A DNA stretch of 64,000 bases from Lachnoanaerobaculum sp. ICM7 (GTDB lineage: Bacteria > Bacillota > Clostridia > Lachnospirales > Lachnospiraceae). Where the stretch lies: positions 1 to 64,000 of the forward strand of contig NZ_ALJL01000001.1 of NCBI RefSeq assembly GCF_000287675.1, written 5' to 3'. Each line of letters starts with the position of its first letter. The stretch's first letter is position 1. Under the pieces are notes generated by a model that searched no databases, was not told the DNA's origin, and was given only the letters and a program-made list of their open reading frames with translations. Both the position numbers and the translations under genes were made by a program. This document shows, one piece after another, positions 53,576-63,472 of the stretch.

Positions 53576-55220
53576 GAAAATTAAATTAGATTTCTGGAAT
53601 ATAGTTACGTTTTTAATAATTATAGTTTTTGCGATTTTCCTTATTTATCCTTTACTAAGCCTGTTTTTAGACGGCTTTAAAGACAGTAAAAGCGGTGTAT
53701 GGTCTTTGATGAACTACATTCAGTTCTTTTCAAAGAAATATTATACAAGTGCACTTGTGAATTCTTTTAAGCTTACAATAAGTGTAACTGTAATAGCTGT
53801 TTTGATAGGAGTTCCTTTGGCATATTTTATGTCTTTTTATAAGATAAAGGGAAAGGGAGTCTTGGAGGTGTTGTTTATTATATCAATGATGAGCCCGAAC
53901 TTTATCGGTGCTTATTCATGGATACTTTTGCTTGGAAGAAACGGAAGTGTTACAAAGTTTTTGGAAAAAGTACTTGGAATAAACATGCCTTCAATATACG
54001 GCTTTGCAGGAATGCTTTTGGTGTTTTCACTTAAGCTATATCCGTTTATCTATATCTATGTATCAGGTGCATTAAAAAAGATAGACGTTGCACTTTCCGA
54101 GGCTGCAGAGAGTTTAGGCTGTGGTGGACTTAAAAAAGTATTTACGGTTATTATGCCTCTTATAACCCCGACACTTGTTGCAGCGGCACTTTTGGTTTTT
54201 ATGAACTGTATGGCGGATTTTGGAACACCTGCTCTTATAGGTGAGGGATACAGGGTTATGCCTACTCTTGTTTATTCAGAGTTCGTAGGTGAGTCGGGAG
54301 GATCTGCAAACTTTGCGGCTTGTATGGCTACTATAATGATAATTATAACCGCTTTAGTATTCTTCCTACAAAAGTGGTATATAAACACAAAATCATTTAC
54401 AATGAGTTCAATAAGGCCTATACAGCCGAAGGAACCGAAGGGAATCTTCAAAGTACTTATTTACATATACATATATATGCTTGCAGGTCTTTCTATAATT
54501 CCACAGGCTATGGTAGTATATACATCATTTAAGGCTACAAAGATGCAGGTGTTTGTGGACGGATTCTCTTTGGGAAGCTACAAAAAAGTTGCCGATAAAG
54601 CATTGGCGGCAGTTACAAACACATATGTATTCTGCTTCTTTGCAATTGTAATCATTATAACTTTGGGAATGTTGATAGCATATCTTACAGTCAGAAGAAG
54701 AAGTGTACTCACATCAGCTATAGACAGTATTGCAATGTTCCCGTATATAGTACCGGGTTCGGTTCTGGGTATCACTCTTTTGATAGCATTTAATCATCAG
54801 CCTTTGATGCTTGCAGGTACTGCGTTTATAATAATTATATCTTTGGTAATAAGAAGATTGGCATATACATTGAGGTCAAGCTCTGCTATACTTTATCAGA
54901 TAAGCCCAAGTATGGAAGAGGCTGCTGTAAGTTTGGGAGATACTCCTGCAAAATCTTTTGTAAAGGTTACAGCAAAGATGATGCTTCCGGGAGTGGCATC
55001 AGGTGCTATTTTGAGTTGGATCACAATAATAAATGAGTTAAGCTCTTCTGTGATGTTGTATACTTCAAAGACTAAGACAATGTCTGTAGCTATTTACAAT
55101 GAAGTAATAAGAGCAAGCTACGGCCCTGCTGCTGCGCTTGCAAGTATATTGACATTGACAACAGTAATATCACTTCTGGTATTCTTCAAGGTATCGGGAA
55201 GCAAGGATGTTACAATGTAA
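53565..55220 (+). CDS. ABC importer permease, two permease halves fused
   Basis: A 551-residue membrane protein with about twelve helices and two coupling (EAA) loops: LSEAAESLGCGGLKKVF in the first half and EEAAVSLGDTPAKSFV in the second. Fusion of both halves is common in FbpB/AfuB-type importers. It forms the channel with two copies of the ATPase. Confidence 0.92.
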   Translation: MLNKKIKLDFWNIVTFLIIIVFAIFLIYPLLSLFLDGFKDSKSGVWSLMNYIQFFSKKYYTSALVNSFKLTISVTVIAVLIGVPLAYFMSFYKIKGKGVLEVLFIISMMSPNFIGAYSWILLLGRNGSVTKFLEKVLGINMPSIYGFAGMLLVFSLKLYPFIYIYVSGALKKIDVALSEAAESLGCGGLKKVFTVIMPLITPTLVAAALLVFMNCMADFGTPALIGEGYRVMPTLVYSEFVGESGGSANFAACMATIMIIITALVFFLQKWYINTKSFTMSSIRPIQPKEPKGIFKVLIYIYIYMLAGLSIIPQAMVVYTSFKATKMQVFVDGFSLGSYKKVADKALAAVTNTYVFCFFAIVIIITLGMLIAYLTVRRRSVLTSAIDSIAMFPYIVPGSVLGITLLIAFNHQPLMLAGTAFIIIISLVIRRLAYTLRSSSAILYQISPSMEEAAVSLGDTPAKSFVKVTAKMMLPGVASGAILSWITIINELSSSVMLYTSKTKTMSVAIYNEVIRASYGPAAALASILTLTTVISLLVFFKVSGSKDVTM

Positions 55221-55254
55221 TAAAATATAATATGGGATATAAAGGGTGTAAGCT

Positions 55255-56958
55255 ATGAATAAAAAGATAAGTTTTAAAGAAGAGTTAAAAAGAAGTCTTA
55301 TAGTTCATGCGCTTACACCCTGTTTTATTTTGTGCATAATATGTGTACTTGGATTTATTTTAATTGCATCTGTAAATATCTATAGGAATAATAATATATA
55401 TGCTCTAAATTCAAGAGAAAAGCTTGAAAGGGAATTAAACAGTTATATTGAAAATACAAGCCACATTGCAAAGGATATAAATATAGGAAATTTTCAAAGA
55501 AACAAGCAGTACAAAGTTGATGTAATAGAAGGAGTGTATAATTTTCTGAATCAAAAGAATATAAAGGCACAATTTTATATTTTTAATAATGATTTTGATA
55601 TACTCTACAGTACAGAACGAAGTGAAGATAAAAAGAATTTCATAAAATATCAGGTAACCGGAAGTGAAATGAAATTTATAGGAGAGGGTTCAAATATAAT
55701 ATATATTTATGGTGGAAACGGAGTGGAAAATACACCGATATCATCATATCTTATAGTAAAGCCGATTATAAGAGATAATGAATTTGCAGGACTTTGTATA
55801 TATGAGTTGGAGCTTAAAAATCTTGATGTCGTTTTTAACAATGCAAACAGTACGGTTTTACTTGTAAACAAATTTCATAGAGTTGTATACAGTAATTCAA
55901 GGAGATTTGTAGATGACAGGAATAAAATTATTAAAAATTTCAGAGACAGAAGTGGGATAATCTTTAATGATGGAGACTTGATCTATATTTCAAGCAATAA
56001 GGTTGATTATACAGATACGTGGATATATGTGATTACAGATTGCAGCACTTATATGAATATAAGCATAATAATGTTGCTGTTGATAATTGCCGTAGCAATT
56101 ATAATGGCAGCGGCAATTTCTTCAAGTGCAGGTAAGTTCTCGGCAAAAAAGACCGCTATAATATATCAGCTTATAGATGCTTTAAAGCAGGTAGAGGATG
56201 GAAAACTTGATATAAATCTAGATATAGAATCCGATGATGAATTTAAGTCTATAGGACATTCTTTCAATATGATGCTTGGCAGTATAAGGCATCTTATAGA
56301 AAGACATGATAAAATGGCTCTGGAAAATAATATGGCGATAGTTCAAATGATGGAGTCGCAGTTCAATCCGCATTTTTTATTTAATACACTGGAGTCTGTA
56401 AGATACTTGGTAAAATTTAATCCAAAGGTAGCCGACAAAACGGTTGTAAACCTGTCAAAGCTTTTAAGATACAGTATACAAAATACTGTGGACACAGTTA
56501 AATTCAAGGAGGAATTTGATTTCGCAAAAAGATATATAGAGATCATGAAAGTTAGATTTGGAGACAGACTTGAGTTTAATGATAATACTTCATATGAAGT
56601 CAAAGAGGTAAGCGTGCCGAAGATGATAATACAGCCAATCGTAGAGAATGCAGTTAAATATGGATTCGGAGAAAATGTGGAAGTACTGAAGGTTGAAATA
56701 TCAGCCTATATAGAATCGGAAAAAGTATATATAACAGTAAGAGATGACGGAGTCGGTATAGATAAAGAGCTTTTAAAAGAGTTGGTTGTAAATTTGAAGG
56801 AGAAGTATAACCTTTCAGATCATATAGGGCTTTACAATGTGCATAAGAGAATAGAGCTTCTCTACGGTACTGAATATGGACTTGAAATCAACAGTGAAAT
56901 ATGCAGGGGTACGGAAGTTGTTTTGGTATTGCCGAAAATTTTCAGACAGGGGGAATGA
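55255..56958 (+). CDS. YesM/LytS-family sensor histidine kinase
   Basis: A 567-residue protein with helices at about 15-40 and 265-285 enclosing an outer sensor part, then a HAMP-like segment, a His_kinase phospho-acceptor (MESQFNPHFLFNTLESVRYL) and a degenerate ATPase (PIVENAVKYGFG, DDGVGI). Such kinases sense extracytoplasmic sugars or sugar phosphates, often through the neighbouring binding protein. It stands 34 bases after the permease and four bases before its regulator. Confidence 0.9.
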   Translation: MNKKISFKEELKRSLIVHALTPCFILCIICVLGFILIASVNIYRNNNIYALNSREKLERELNSYIENTSHIAKDINIGNFQRNKQYKVDVIEGVYNFLNQKNIKAQFYIFNNDFDILYSTERSEDKKNFIKYQVTGSEMKFIGEGSNIIYIYGGNGVENTPISSYLIVKPIIRDNEFAGLCIYELELKNLDVVFNNANSTVLLVNKFHRVVYSNSRRFVDDRNKIIKNFRDRSGIIFNDGDLIYISSNKVDYTDTWIYVITDCSTYMNISIIMLLLIIAVAIIMAAAISSSAGKFSAKKTAIIYQLIDALKQVEDGKLDINLDIESDDEFKSIGHSFNMMLGSIRHLIERHDKMALENNMAIVQMMESQFNPHFLFNTLESVRYLVKFNPKVADKTVVNLSKLLRYSIQNTVDTVKFKEEFDFAKRYIEIMKVRFGDRLEFNDNTSYEVKEVSVPKMIIQPIVENAVKYGFGENVEVLKVEISAYIESEKVYITVRDDGVGIDKELLKELVVNLKEKYNLSDHIGLYNVHKRIELLYGTEYGLEINSEICRGTEVVLVLPKIFRQGE

Positions 56959-56961
56959 GAT

Positions 56962-57756
56962 ATGCATAAGATTATTATAGTTGAAGATGAGGAGATTATA
57001 AGAAACGGTCTTGCTATTTCCTTTGATTGGATGGATTACGGATGCAATATAGTGGGACTGGCAAAGGACGGCAAGGAAGGGCTTGATATGATAATGGAGC
57101 TTGAACCGGACATAGTGATCAGTGATATTAAGATGCCGAAGATGACAGGAATAGAAATGATACAAAATGCCAAAAAGCAAGGCAAGGATTTTTTTAGTAT
57201 AATTCTTACCAGCTATGCGGAATTCGGTTATGCCAAAAGTGCAATAGAATTCGGGGCATCGGGATATTTATTAAAGCCTGTAGACGAGGACGAGCTTGTA
57301 GAATTGTTAAAATCAATAACAGATAAAATAAATAAAAAGAACAGGCAAAAAAAGATAGAGGAAAGTGTAAAGGACAAGATAATAGAAAAAGAAGATGACT
57401 GGAAAATATTTTTAAAAGCCGGAGAAAGCTCGGATTCTATTATAAGATCTGTTTATGAAATTATACAGAATAAATACAGTGAAAGACTCGGTATAAATGA
57501 TATTGCAGAAGAATTAAAGGTAAGCAACAGTTATATCAGTAGGAAGTTAAAGACAAAGCTTAGTACAAGTTTTGTGGATTTGTTAAGTCAATACAGAATA
57601 AAAAAGGCGATATCCTATCTTGAAAAAACAGATCTAATGATATACGAAATATCATGTAAAGTAGGGTTTAGTGATTACAAGTATTTTTGTACCGTATTTA
57701 AAAAATACACTTCTTTAAGTCCTTCGGAATATCAGAAAAACAGAGCAAAAAGATAA
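56962..57756 (+). CDS. YesN/AraC-family response regulator
   Basis: A 264-residue protein. Receiver domain: IVEDEEIIRNGL, phospho-Asp in DIVISDIKMPKMTGIEM, Lys in GYLLKPVDEDEL. A short linker leads to an AraC-type double helix-turn-helix (INDIAEELKVSNSYISRKLK and YEISCKVGFSDYKYFCTVFKKY, ending SPSEYQK). It probably activates the ABC operon that starts at 51251. Confidence 0.92.
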   Translation: MHKIIIVEDEEIIRNGLAISFDWMDYGCNIVGLAKDGKEGLDMIMELEPDIVISDIKMPKMTGIEMIQNAKKQGKDFFSIILTSYAEFGYAKSAIEFGASGYLLKPVDEDELVELLKSITDKINKKNRQKKIEESVKDKIIEKEDDWKIFLKAGESSDSIIRSVYEIIQNKYSERLGINDIAEELKVSNSYISRKLKTKLSTSFVDLLSQYRIKKAISYLEKTDLMIYEISCKVGFSDYKYFCTVFKKYTSLSPSEYQKNRAKR

Positions 57757-57767
57757 TGATTTATCGC

Positions 57768-57843
57768 TTGCAATAAAAAATAAACTATGATATTATTAAG
57801 TACTGTGACACATAATCCTTGCTTTTGATATCAGTATCAAAGG
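57768..57843 (+). promoter_or_regulatory. Promoter and leader hairpin of rpsF-ssb-rpsR
   Basis: TTGCAA (57768-57773), 17 bases, TATTAT (57791-57796). In the leader CTTTTGATA (57822-57830) pairs with TATCAAAGG (57835-57843) around TCAG. rpsF leaders often bind the S6:S18 dimer for feedback; I do not see enough of that motif to claim it. Confidence 0.65.
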
Positions 57844-57867
57844 CCAGAGACCAAGAGGAGGTAAGAA

Positions 57868-58155
57868 ATGACAAGTACATATGAATTAGCATTAGTGCTT
57901 AATGGTAAGCTTGAAGATGATGCAAGAGCGGAAGCTCTGGAGAAAGTTCAAAACTACATCACAAGATTTGGTGGAAGCATTGTAAATGTCGATGATTGGG
58001 GTAAGAAGAGATTTGCCTATGACATTAACAAACAAAAAGAAGGATTCTACTATTTCATTAAGTTCCAGTCAGAGGATAACAATTGTCCTAACGAGTTAGA
58101 GGCAAATGTTCGTATCATGGAATCAGTTGTGAGATACCTAGTCGTTAAGCAGTAA
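57868..58155 (+). CDS. rpsF: 30S ribosomal protein S6
   Basis: A 95-residue protein with the S6 features: YELALVLNGKLEDDARAE, VDDWGKKRFAYDINKQKEGFYYFIKF, and VVRYLVVK at the end. Excellent AGAGGAGG before ATG. First gene of the classical rpsF-ssb-rpsR operon; S6 pairs with S18 on the 30S platform. Confidence 0.97.
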   Translation: MTSTYELALVLNGKLEDDARAEALEKVQNYITRFGGSIVNVDDWGKKRFAYDINKQKEGFYYFIKFQSEDNNCPNELEANVRIMESVVRYLVVKQ

Positions 58156-58178
58156 GCTTAATATAAAGGAGAGATTGT

Positions 58179-58625
58179 ATGAACAGAGCCATATTAATGG
58201 GCAGACTAACAAGAGACCCGGAAGTAAGATATTCAAGTGGTGAGAGATCTATGGCAATTGCAAGATATACTCTTGCAGTAGACAGAGGTTTCAAACGTGG
58301 AGACTCATCTGAACAGAACGCAGACTTTATACCATGTGTTGCATTTGATAAAGCCGGCGAGTTTGCAGAGAGATATTTTAGACAGGGAATGAGAGTATTG
58401 GTTTCAGGTCGTATTCAGACAGGAAGTTATACCAACAAAGAAGGTCAAAAAGTTTATACAACTGAGGTCATTATAGATACTCAGGAATTTGCAGACAGTA
58501 AGGGAGCAAGCGATGGTTCAAGCAGCTATCAGGCTTCTACAAGACCGTCACCGGCATCAGCGAGTACAGACGGATTTATGAATATTCCGGACGGAGTTGA
58601 TGACGAGGGTCTACCATTTAACTAG
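58179..58625 (+). CDS. ssb: Single-stranded DNA-binding protein
   Basis: A 148-residue OB-fold protein: MNRAILMGRLTRDPEVRYS at the start, RYTLAVDRGF, FIPCVAFDKAGEFAERYFRQG, and a Ser/Ala-rich linker leading to the acidic partner-binding tip DDEGLPFN, which has one extra Asn after the usual Phe. It coats single-stranded DNA during replication and repair. Confidence 0.96.
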   Translation: MNRAILMGRLTRDPEVRYSSGERSMAIARYTLAVDRGFKRGDSSEQNADFIPCVAFDKAGEFAERYFRQGMRVLVSGRIQTGSYTNKEGQKVYTTEVIIDTQEFADSKGASDGSSSYQASTRPSPASASTDGFMNIPDGVDDEGLPFN

Positions 58626-58652
58626 GTTAAAATTAAGAAAGGGGACTTTATC

Positions 58653-58922
58653 ATGGCATTTAACAAGGCTGACAGAGCAGAAGGCTCTAGAAGAAGACCT
58701 GCTAACGGATTACGCAGGAGAAAGAAAGTTTGTGCATTCTGTAGTGATAAGGAAAAGGCTATTGATTATAAAGATGTGGCAACTCTTAGAAAATATATTT
58801 CAGAGAGAGGAAAAATCCTTCCAAGAAGAATTTCAGGAAGCTGTGCTAAGCATCAGAGAGAAATCACAGTAGCTATCAAGAAGGCTAGACATATAGCTCT
58901 TCTTCCTTACGTTGTAGAATAA
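58653..58922 (+). CDS. rpsR: 30S ribosomal protein S18
   Basis: An 89-residue basic protein with CAFCSDK (a Cys-x2-Cys form of S18), [23 protein letters not shown], and [25 protein letters not shown]. The Cys-containing N-terminus is that of a zinc-binding (C+) S18. Last gene of the operon. Confidence 0.97.
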   Translation: MAFNKADRAEGSRRRPANGLRRRKKVCAFCSDKEKAIDYKDVATLRKYISERGKILPRRISGSCAKHQREITVAIKKARHIALLPYVVE

Positions 58923-58941
58923 AATTTACAAAAATATAACA

Positions 58942-58978
58942 AAACCCGTTTTTGTCGAAGACAGAGACGGGTTTTTTG
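58942..58978 (+). terminator. Terminator of rpsF-ssb-rpsR
   Basis: AAACCCGT at 58942 pairs with ACGGGTTT (58967-58974), with TGTC/GACA stacked inside, followed by TTTT. Confidence 0.92.
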
Positions 58979-59093
58979 CGTTAGTTAAGGTAAATGTAAT
59001 GAAAAATACAACCTTGTAGTGTATAATATATGATACAAAAGAGTGCATGGAATTAAATAAACTTTAACGAGCATAAACGATATGGAGTAGGAT

Positions 59094-60440
59094 ATGAAAA
59101 AGAGAATACTTTTACCGGTTTTTACTTTCAGTTTACTTTTAGCAACGCCTTTAAGCGCATATGCAGAAGGTTGGGCAAAATCAGGTTCAGACTGGACTTA
59201 CTTGGACAGTAATAATAATAAAATAACAAATGAGTGGAGAAAAGGTGCCGATGACAAATGGCGTTATCTAAATGATGCAGGTGTTATGGCAACCGACAGC
59301 TGGGTGGACGATGACAAATACTATGTCGACAATCAGGGACTTATAGTAGAAGGTTGGAGAAAGTTAAAGGACAGAGGTGAAGATTACTGGGCTTATTTTC
59401 AGGCCGGAGGTAAGGCGGTCAAAGGAAATTGGAAGAGCATAAACAATCAATACTATTACTTTGATGAAGACGGAAAGATGCTTACCGGGTGGATACTTGA
59501 TGACAACTACTATATAAAAAGTGACGGAACTATGGTGACCGGCTGGTACAAACTTATGCCGCCAAATGATGAGGGAGAAAGAAGAACAGGACCGAATTCA
59601 TCCTCGAATGAAAAGTGGTTCTACTTTACAAATACAGGAAAGAAGTTTAAGCCGGTACTTACAAACGGATCAAAATACGGAGAGAAGAAGATAGACGGTG
59701 TAAGATATGCTTTCAATGAGAACGGAGAACTTGTTACAGGTTGGGTACAGACTTCCGGAGGTTCAAATCCTACTATCAAAAATTTCAAGTATATGAATGA
59801 GGACGGAACTCTAAGAACAGGCTGGTATTCCACGGAACCGCCTGAGGAGCTCCTAGGAGAGTACAATCATACTGTTGAATGGTTCTACTTTTCATCTACA
59901 GGGGAGCCTGTTGCATCAAAGAATGAAAAATTGTATGCGAGTGATTTGCAAAAAATAAAGGGAAATCAGTATCTCTTTAATAAAAACGGTACACCGGTAT
60001 ACGGTATTCAAAAGGTTTACCAGGGAAATACTTATTCGGCATACTATTTCGGAAATGAGTCACAATGCTATCTAATGAAGGGTAAGCAAACAATAAAGGA
60101 CGGAACCGGCAAGTCGGAGGAGTATTTTTTCCAGACTTCAACAGGTAAGGGACTGACAGGTACAAAGGATCACAAGCTTTATTATAAGGGCAGACTTGTA
60201 AAAGCAAATGAGTCCTTAAAGTATCAGGTTTTTGCAGTGCCGAATGAGAGCGGAAGCGGTACTACGAACTATGTAGTGAACTCGTCAGGTAAGATAGTAT
60301 CAAACGGCAAAGTAAAAGATGCAGACAAGGTGGAGTATAAGACCAATTCGTCAGGAGTGCTTGTTGCAATAGACGGTGATACAAATATAAAGGGAACTTT
60401 TGAAACACCGCAGGAACCTGAGTGGACTGATAATGATTAA
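59094..60440 (+). CDS. Secreted cell-wall-binding repeat protein
   Basis: A 448-residue protein with signal peptide (FTFSLLLATPLSAYA-EG). The mature part consists almost wholly of degenerate GW...W-Y-x-D/N-G repeats of the choline/glucan-binding type (WTYLDSNNN, YYFDEDGKMLTGW, WFYFTNTGKKF), and a short acidic tail. No catalytic domain is visible. It is probably a surface adhesin or wall-remodelling partner. Repeats here are far more diverged than the near-identical units of the CHAP protein at 22880. Confidence 0.85.
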   Translation: MKKRILLPVFTFSLLLATPLSAYAEGWAKSGSDWTYLDSNNNKITNEWRKGADDKWRYLNDAGVMATDSWVDDDKYYVDNQGLIVEGWRKLKDRGEDYWAYFQAGGKAVKGNWKSINNQYYYFDEDGKMLTGWILDDNYYIKSDGTMVTGWYKLMPPNDEGERRTGPNSSSNEKWFYFTNTGKKFKPVLTNGSKYGEKKIDGVRYAFNENGELVTGWVQTSGGSNPTIKNFKYMNEDGTLRTGWYSTEPPEELLGEYNHTVEWFYFSSTGEPVASKNEKLYASDLQKIKGNQYLFNKNGTPVYGIQKVYQGNTYSAYYFGNESQCYLMKGKQTIKDGTGKSEEYFFQTSTGKGLTGTKDHKLYYKGRLVKANESLKYQVFAVPNESGSGTTNYVVNSSGKIVSNGKVKDADKVEYKTNSSGVLVAIDGDTNIKGTFETPQEPEWTDND

Positions 60441-60452
60441 AGAGAGGTAAAT

Positions 60453-60863
60453 ATGGATTGTATTTTTTGTAAAATAGCAAACGGAGAGATTCCTTCAGAT
60501 ACAGTTTTTGAAGACGACAATTTTAAGGTAATACTTGATTTATCACCTGCAAGCAAGGGACATATGCTTATATTACCGAAGACACATGCAAGAGATATTA
60601 CGGAACTTGGTGAGGATATAGCCGGAAAGGCAATTGTTTTGGCTGCAAAACTGGGTAAGGCATCTATGGCGGCTCTTGGAGCTACAGGATTTAACACACT
60701 CGCAAATACAGGGGAGAGTGCAGGTCAGACGGTTTTCCACTGCCATATACATGTAATACCGAGATATGACGATGCTTCAAGTATTGTAAGTTGGGTACCG
60801 GGACAGTCGGATAAGGAATTACAAAAAGAGACAGCAAAGAAAATAGCAGAGTGTATAAGATAA
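60453..60863 (+). CDS. HIT-family nucleotide hydrolase
   Basis: A 136-residue protein of HinT type: IFCKIANGEIPSDTVFEDD at the start, TGFNTLANTGESAGQTVFHCHIHVIPRY with the His triad HCHIHV. It hydrolyses phosphoramidates of AMP or similar. The length and motif are standard. It overlaps the rhomboid gene by one base. Confidence 0.93.
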   Translation: MDCIFCKIANGEIPSDTVFEDDNFKVILDLSPASKGHMLILPKTHARDITELGEDIAGKAIVLAAKLGKASMAALGATGFNTLANTGESAGQTVFHCHIHVIPRYDDASSIVSWVPGQSDKELQKETAKKIAECIR

Positions 60864-61492
60864 TGGAACTTGGAATAGGTAAGAAAAATTATGTTGCAAT
60901 CAGCATAATCATTGTAAATATTATATATTTTATTTTCCTTGAAACCCATGGAGGCTCTGAAAGTACCATGGTAATGCTCAAATACGGTGCGGCTTTTCCT
61001 GAAAATATAAAAAACGGTGAATATTACAGGCTTGTAACTTCCATGTTTATGCACTTCGGAATAGAACATATAGTCAACAATATGCTTATTTTGGTACTGC
61101 TTGGAGGAAAGCTTGAAGATATACTTGGCCATGTGAGATTCTTCATTATATATATGCTTTCAGGTATAATTGCAAATATAGGTTCGGATTGGTTTCAGAC
61201 CTACACAGGTGATGTGGCTGTAAGTGCCGGTGCTTCAGGTGCGATATTCGGTATAGTGGGAGCGCTTTTATATGCTTTACTTGTAAACAGAGGAAGAATA
61301 AAGGATTTAAGTGTACAACAGATAGCAATCTCTCTTGCACTTATGCTTTATACAGGATTTAGGACTACAGGTGTGGACAATGCCGCGCATGTGGCAGGTG
61401 CTGCTGCGGGATTTATATTATGTCTTATTTTGTATCATGGCAATAAAAAAGAAGAGTTGCAATATGATGAATATTATGATAATATTTTATAG
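60863..61492 (+). CDS. Rhomboid-family intramembrane serine protease
   Basis: ATG 60863 overlaps the HIT stop (TAATG); GTG 60851 is an alternative. The 209-residue protein has six helices, LVTSMFMHFGIEHIVNNM in loop 1/helix 2, the catalytic Ser in AGASGAIFGIVG and His in NAAHVAGAAAGF. It cuts membrane proteins within the bilayer; substrates are unknown. Confidence 0.92.
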   Translation: MELGIGKKNYVAISIIIVNIIYFIFLETHGGSESTMVMLKYGAAFPENIKNGEYYRLVTSMFMHFGIEHIVNNMLILVLLGGKLEDILGHVRFFIIYMLSGIIANIGSDWFQTYTGDVAVSAGASGAIFGIVGALLYALLVNRGRIKDLSVQQIAISLALMLYTGFRTTGVDNAAHVAGAAAGFILCLILYHGNKKEELQYDEYYDNIL

Positions 61493-61503
61493 CTAAATAA
61501 GCA

Positions 61504-61555
61504 CATCAAGTGAATAGGGAAAGAGGTGCCATAGGTCCTTTTCTTAAGCTTGATG
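61504..61555 (+). promoter_or_regulatory. Structured leader of rpsB
   Basis: CATCAAG (61504-61510) pairs with CTTGATG (61549-61555), and inside AAGAGG pairs with CCTTTT. The element ends 25 bases before the rpsB ATG. It may bind S2 for feedback control, as leaders of rpsB do in several bacteria; this is inference. Confidence 0.5.
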
Positions 61556-61580
61556 GAAGAAAAACCAAAGGAGAAAAACA

Positions 61581-62357
61581 ATGAGTGTTATTTCAATGAA
61601 GCAGTTACTTGAGGCAGGTGTTCACTTCGGACATCAGACAAGAAGATGGAACCCTAAGATGGCTCCATATATCTACACAGAGAGAAACGGTATTCACATT
61701 ATCGATCTTCAGCAGAGTGTAGGTATGGTTGATACAGCATACAATGCTATGTCAGACATAGCTAAGGATGGTGGAAAGATCCTTTTCGTAGGAACAAAGA
61801 AGCAGGCACAGGACGCTATCAAGGAAGAGGCTGAGCGTTGCGGAATGTACTATGTTAACGAGAGATGGCTTGGAGGAATGCTTACAAACTTTAAGACAAT
61901 CCAGTCAAGAATCAAGAGACTTCGTCAGTTGGAAGAGATGAGCGAAGACGGTACATTTGATTTACTTCCAAAGAAGGAAGTTATTCAGTTAAAGAAGGAA
62001 TGGGAGAAGCTTGAGAAGAACCTCGGCGGTATCAAGGATATGAAGAACATTCCTGACGCTATATTTATTATAGATCCAAAGAAGGAGAGAATCTGTGTTC
62101 AGGAGGCTCATACTTTAGGTATTCCGCTTATCGGTATCTGTGATACAAACTGTGATCCTGACGAGCTTGATTACCTTATCCCGGGAAATGATGATGCTAT
62201 CCGTGCCGTAAAGCTTATCGTAGCTAAGATGGCAGATGCTGTTATCGAGGCAAATCAGGGTGAGATTCTTTCAACATCAGAAGACGTTGCCGATGATTCA
62301 CTTGAGGGTGAGACATTTGCACCTGATAAGGAAGAATTGGACGACAGACAGTTCTAA
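61581..62357 (+). CDS. rpsB: 30S ribosomal protein S2
   Basis: A 258-residue protein: [67 protein letters not shown] and IPGNDDA are all S2 signatures. AAAGGAG precedes ATG. It ends in an acidic tail typical of Firmicutes and is followed by tsf as usual. Confidence 0.98.
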   Translation: MSVISMKQLLEAGVHFGHQTRRWNPKMAPYIYTERNGIHIIDLQQSVGMVDTAYNAMSDIAKDGGKILFVGTKKQAQDAIKEEAERCGMYYVNERWLGGMLTNFKTIQSRIKRLRQLEEMSEDGTFDLLPKKEVIQLKKEWEKLEKNLGGIKDMKNIPDAIFIIDPKKERICVQEAHTLGIPLIGICDTNCDPDELDYLIPGNDDAIRAVKLIVAKMADAVIEANQGEILSTSEDVADDSLEGETFAPDKEELDDRQF

Positions 62358-62384
62358 TTTTAAAGAGATTTGAGTTATAGACGG

Positions 62385-62414
62385 GTTGCAAAGAGGGTTT
62401 TACCGCTTTGCAAC
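62385..62414 (+). promoter_or_regulatory. Hairpin between rpsB and tsf
   Basis: GTTGCAAAG (62385-62393) pairs perfectly with CTTTGCAAC (62406-62414), then TTGTCATATTT. It probably is a partial terminator or processing site that separates S2 from EF-Ts levels. Confidence 0.65.
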
Positions 62415-62448
62415 TTGTCATATTTATAAATGTTTAGGAGGTTTTACA

Positions 62449-63393
62449 ATGGCAGCAGTAACAGCAGCAATGGTAAAAGAGTTAAGAGAGATGACAGGCG
62501 CAGGAATGATGGACTGTAAGAAGGCCCTCGCTGCAACTGATGGAGATATGGATGCGGCAGTTGACTTCCTTCGTGAGAAGGGACTTGCAGGAGCACAGAA
62601 GAAAGCAGGTCGTATAGCAGCTGAAGGTATCGTAGATGTTTGTGTAAGCGATGATGCTAAGAAAGCGGTTGTACTTGAGGTTAATGCAGAGACAGACTTC
62701 GTTGCAAAGAATGAGAAGTTCAGAACTTATGTTGCAGAGGTTGCAGCACAGGCATTAAAGACAACTGCAAGCAATACAGAAGAGTTCTTGAATGAGAAGT
62801 GGGATCTTGATACAAGTCTTACAGTAGGTGAGAAGCTTTCAAGCATGATCTCAATCATCGGTGAGAACATGTCAATCAGAAGATTTGAGAAGATAGAAGA
62901 GAATGCCGGTTGTGTAGTTTCATACATTCATGCCGGTGGAAAGATCGGTGTTCTTGTAGATGTTACAACTGATGTTGTAAACGATGAAATCAAGGAGATG
63001 GCTAAGAATGTTGCAATGCAGGTTGCGGCACTTCATCCGAAGTATACTTCAGATAAGGAAGTTGATGCAGAGTACCTTGCAAAGGAGAGAGAGATTCTCT
63101 TGGCTCAGATCAAGAACGATCCTAAGGAGGCTTCAAAGCCTGAGAAGGTTATCATGGGAATGATCGAGGGTAGAATTAAGAAGGAGCTTAAAGAGATTTG
63201 TCTTCTTGACCAGCAGTATGTTAAGGCGGCAGACGGCAAGCAGTCTGTAGCTGCTTATGTTGCAGAAGTTGCTAAGGCAAACAATGCAAACATTTCTATC
63301 AAGGGATTTGTCAGATTCGAGACAGGTGAAGGCCTTGAGAAGAAGAGCGAGAACTTTGCAGAAGAAGTTGCAAAGCAGATGTCAGGAAACTAA
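62449..63393 (+). CDS. tsf: Elongation factor Ts
   Basis: ATG 62449 follows TAGGAGG by eight bases; the longer frame reaches into the hairpin. The 314-residue protein has VKELREMTGAGMMDCKKAL, AVDFLREKGL, and VLEVNAETDFVAKNE, the core contacts with EF-Tu. It acts as the nucleotide exchange factor for EF-Tu. Confidence 0.98.
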   Translation: MAAVTAAMVKELREMTGAGMMDCKKALAATDGDMDAAVDFLREKGLAGAQKKAGRIAAEGIVDVCVSDDAKKAVVLEVNAETDFVAKNEKFRTYVAEVAAQALKTTASNTEEFLNEKWDLDTSLTVGEKLSSMISIIGENMSIRRFEKIEENAGCVVSYIHAGGKIGVLVDVTTDVVNDEIKEMAKNVAMQVAALHPKYTSDKEVDAEYLAKEREILLAQIKNDPKEASKPEKVIMGMIEGRIKKELKEICLLDQQYVKAADGKQSVAAYVAEVAKANNANISIKGFVRFETGEGLEKKSENFAEEVAKQMSGN

Positions 63394-63419
63394 TATAAAT
63401 CAATAATATATTTAACCGG

Positions 63420-63450
63420 AGCCAAGATACTTTATATAGTCTTGGCTTTA
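63420..63450 (+). terminator. Terminator of tsf
   Basis: AGCCAAGA (63420-63427) pairs with TCTTGGCT (63440-63447), followed by TTAGTTG. The T-run is weak. Confidence 0.65.
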
Positions 63451-63472
63451 GTTGTACAAAAAAGGAGAAAAT

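Noticed and set aside
58597-58872. 91-codon + strand frame overlapping ssb and rpsR
   Set aside because: It lies in another frame of two certain genes and has no conserved product.
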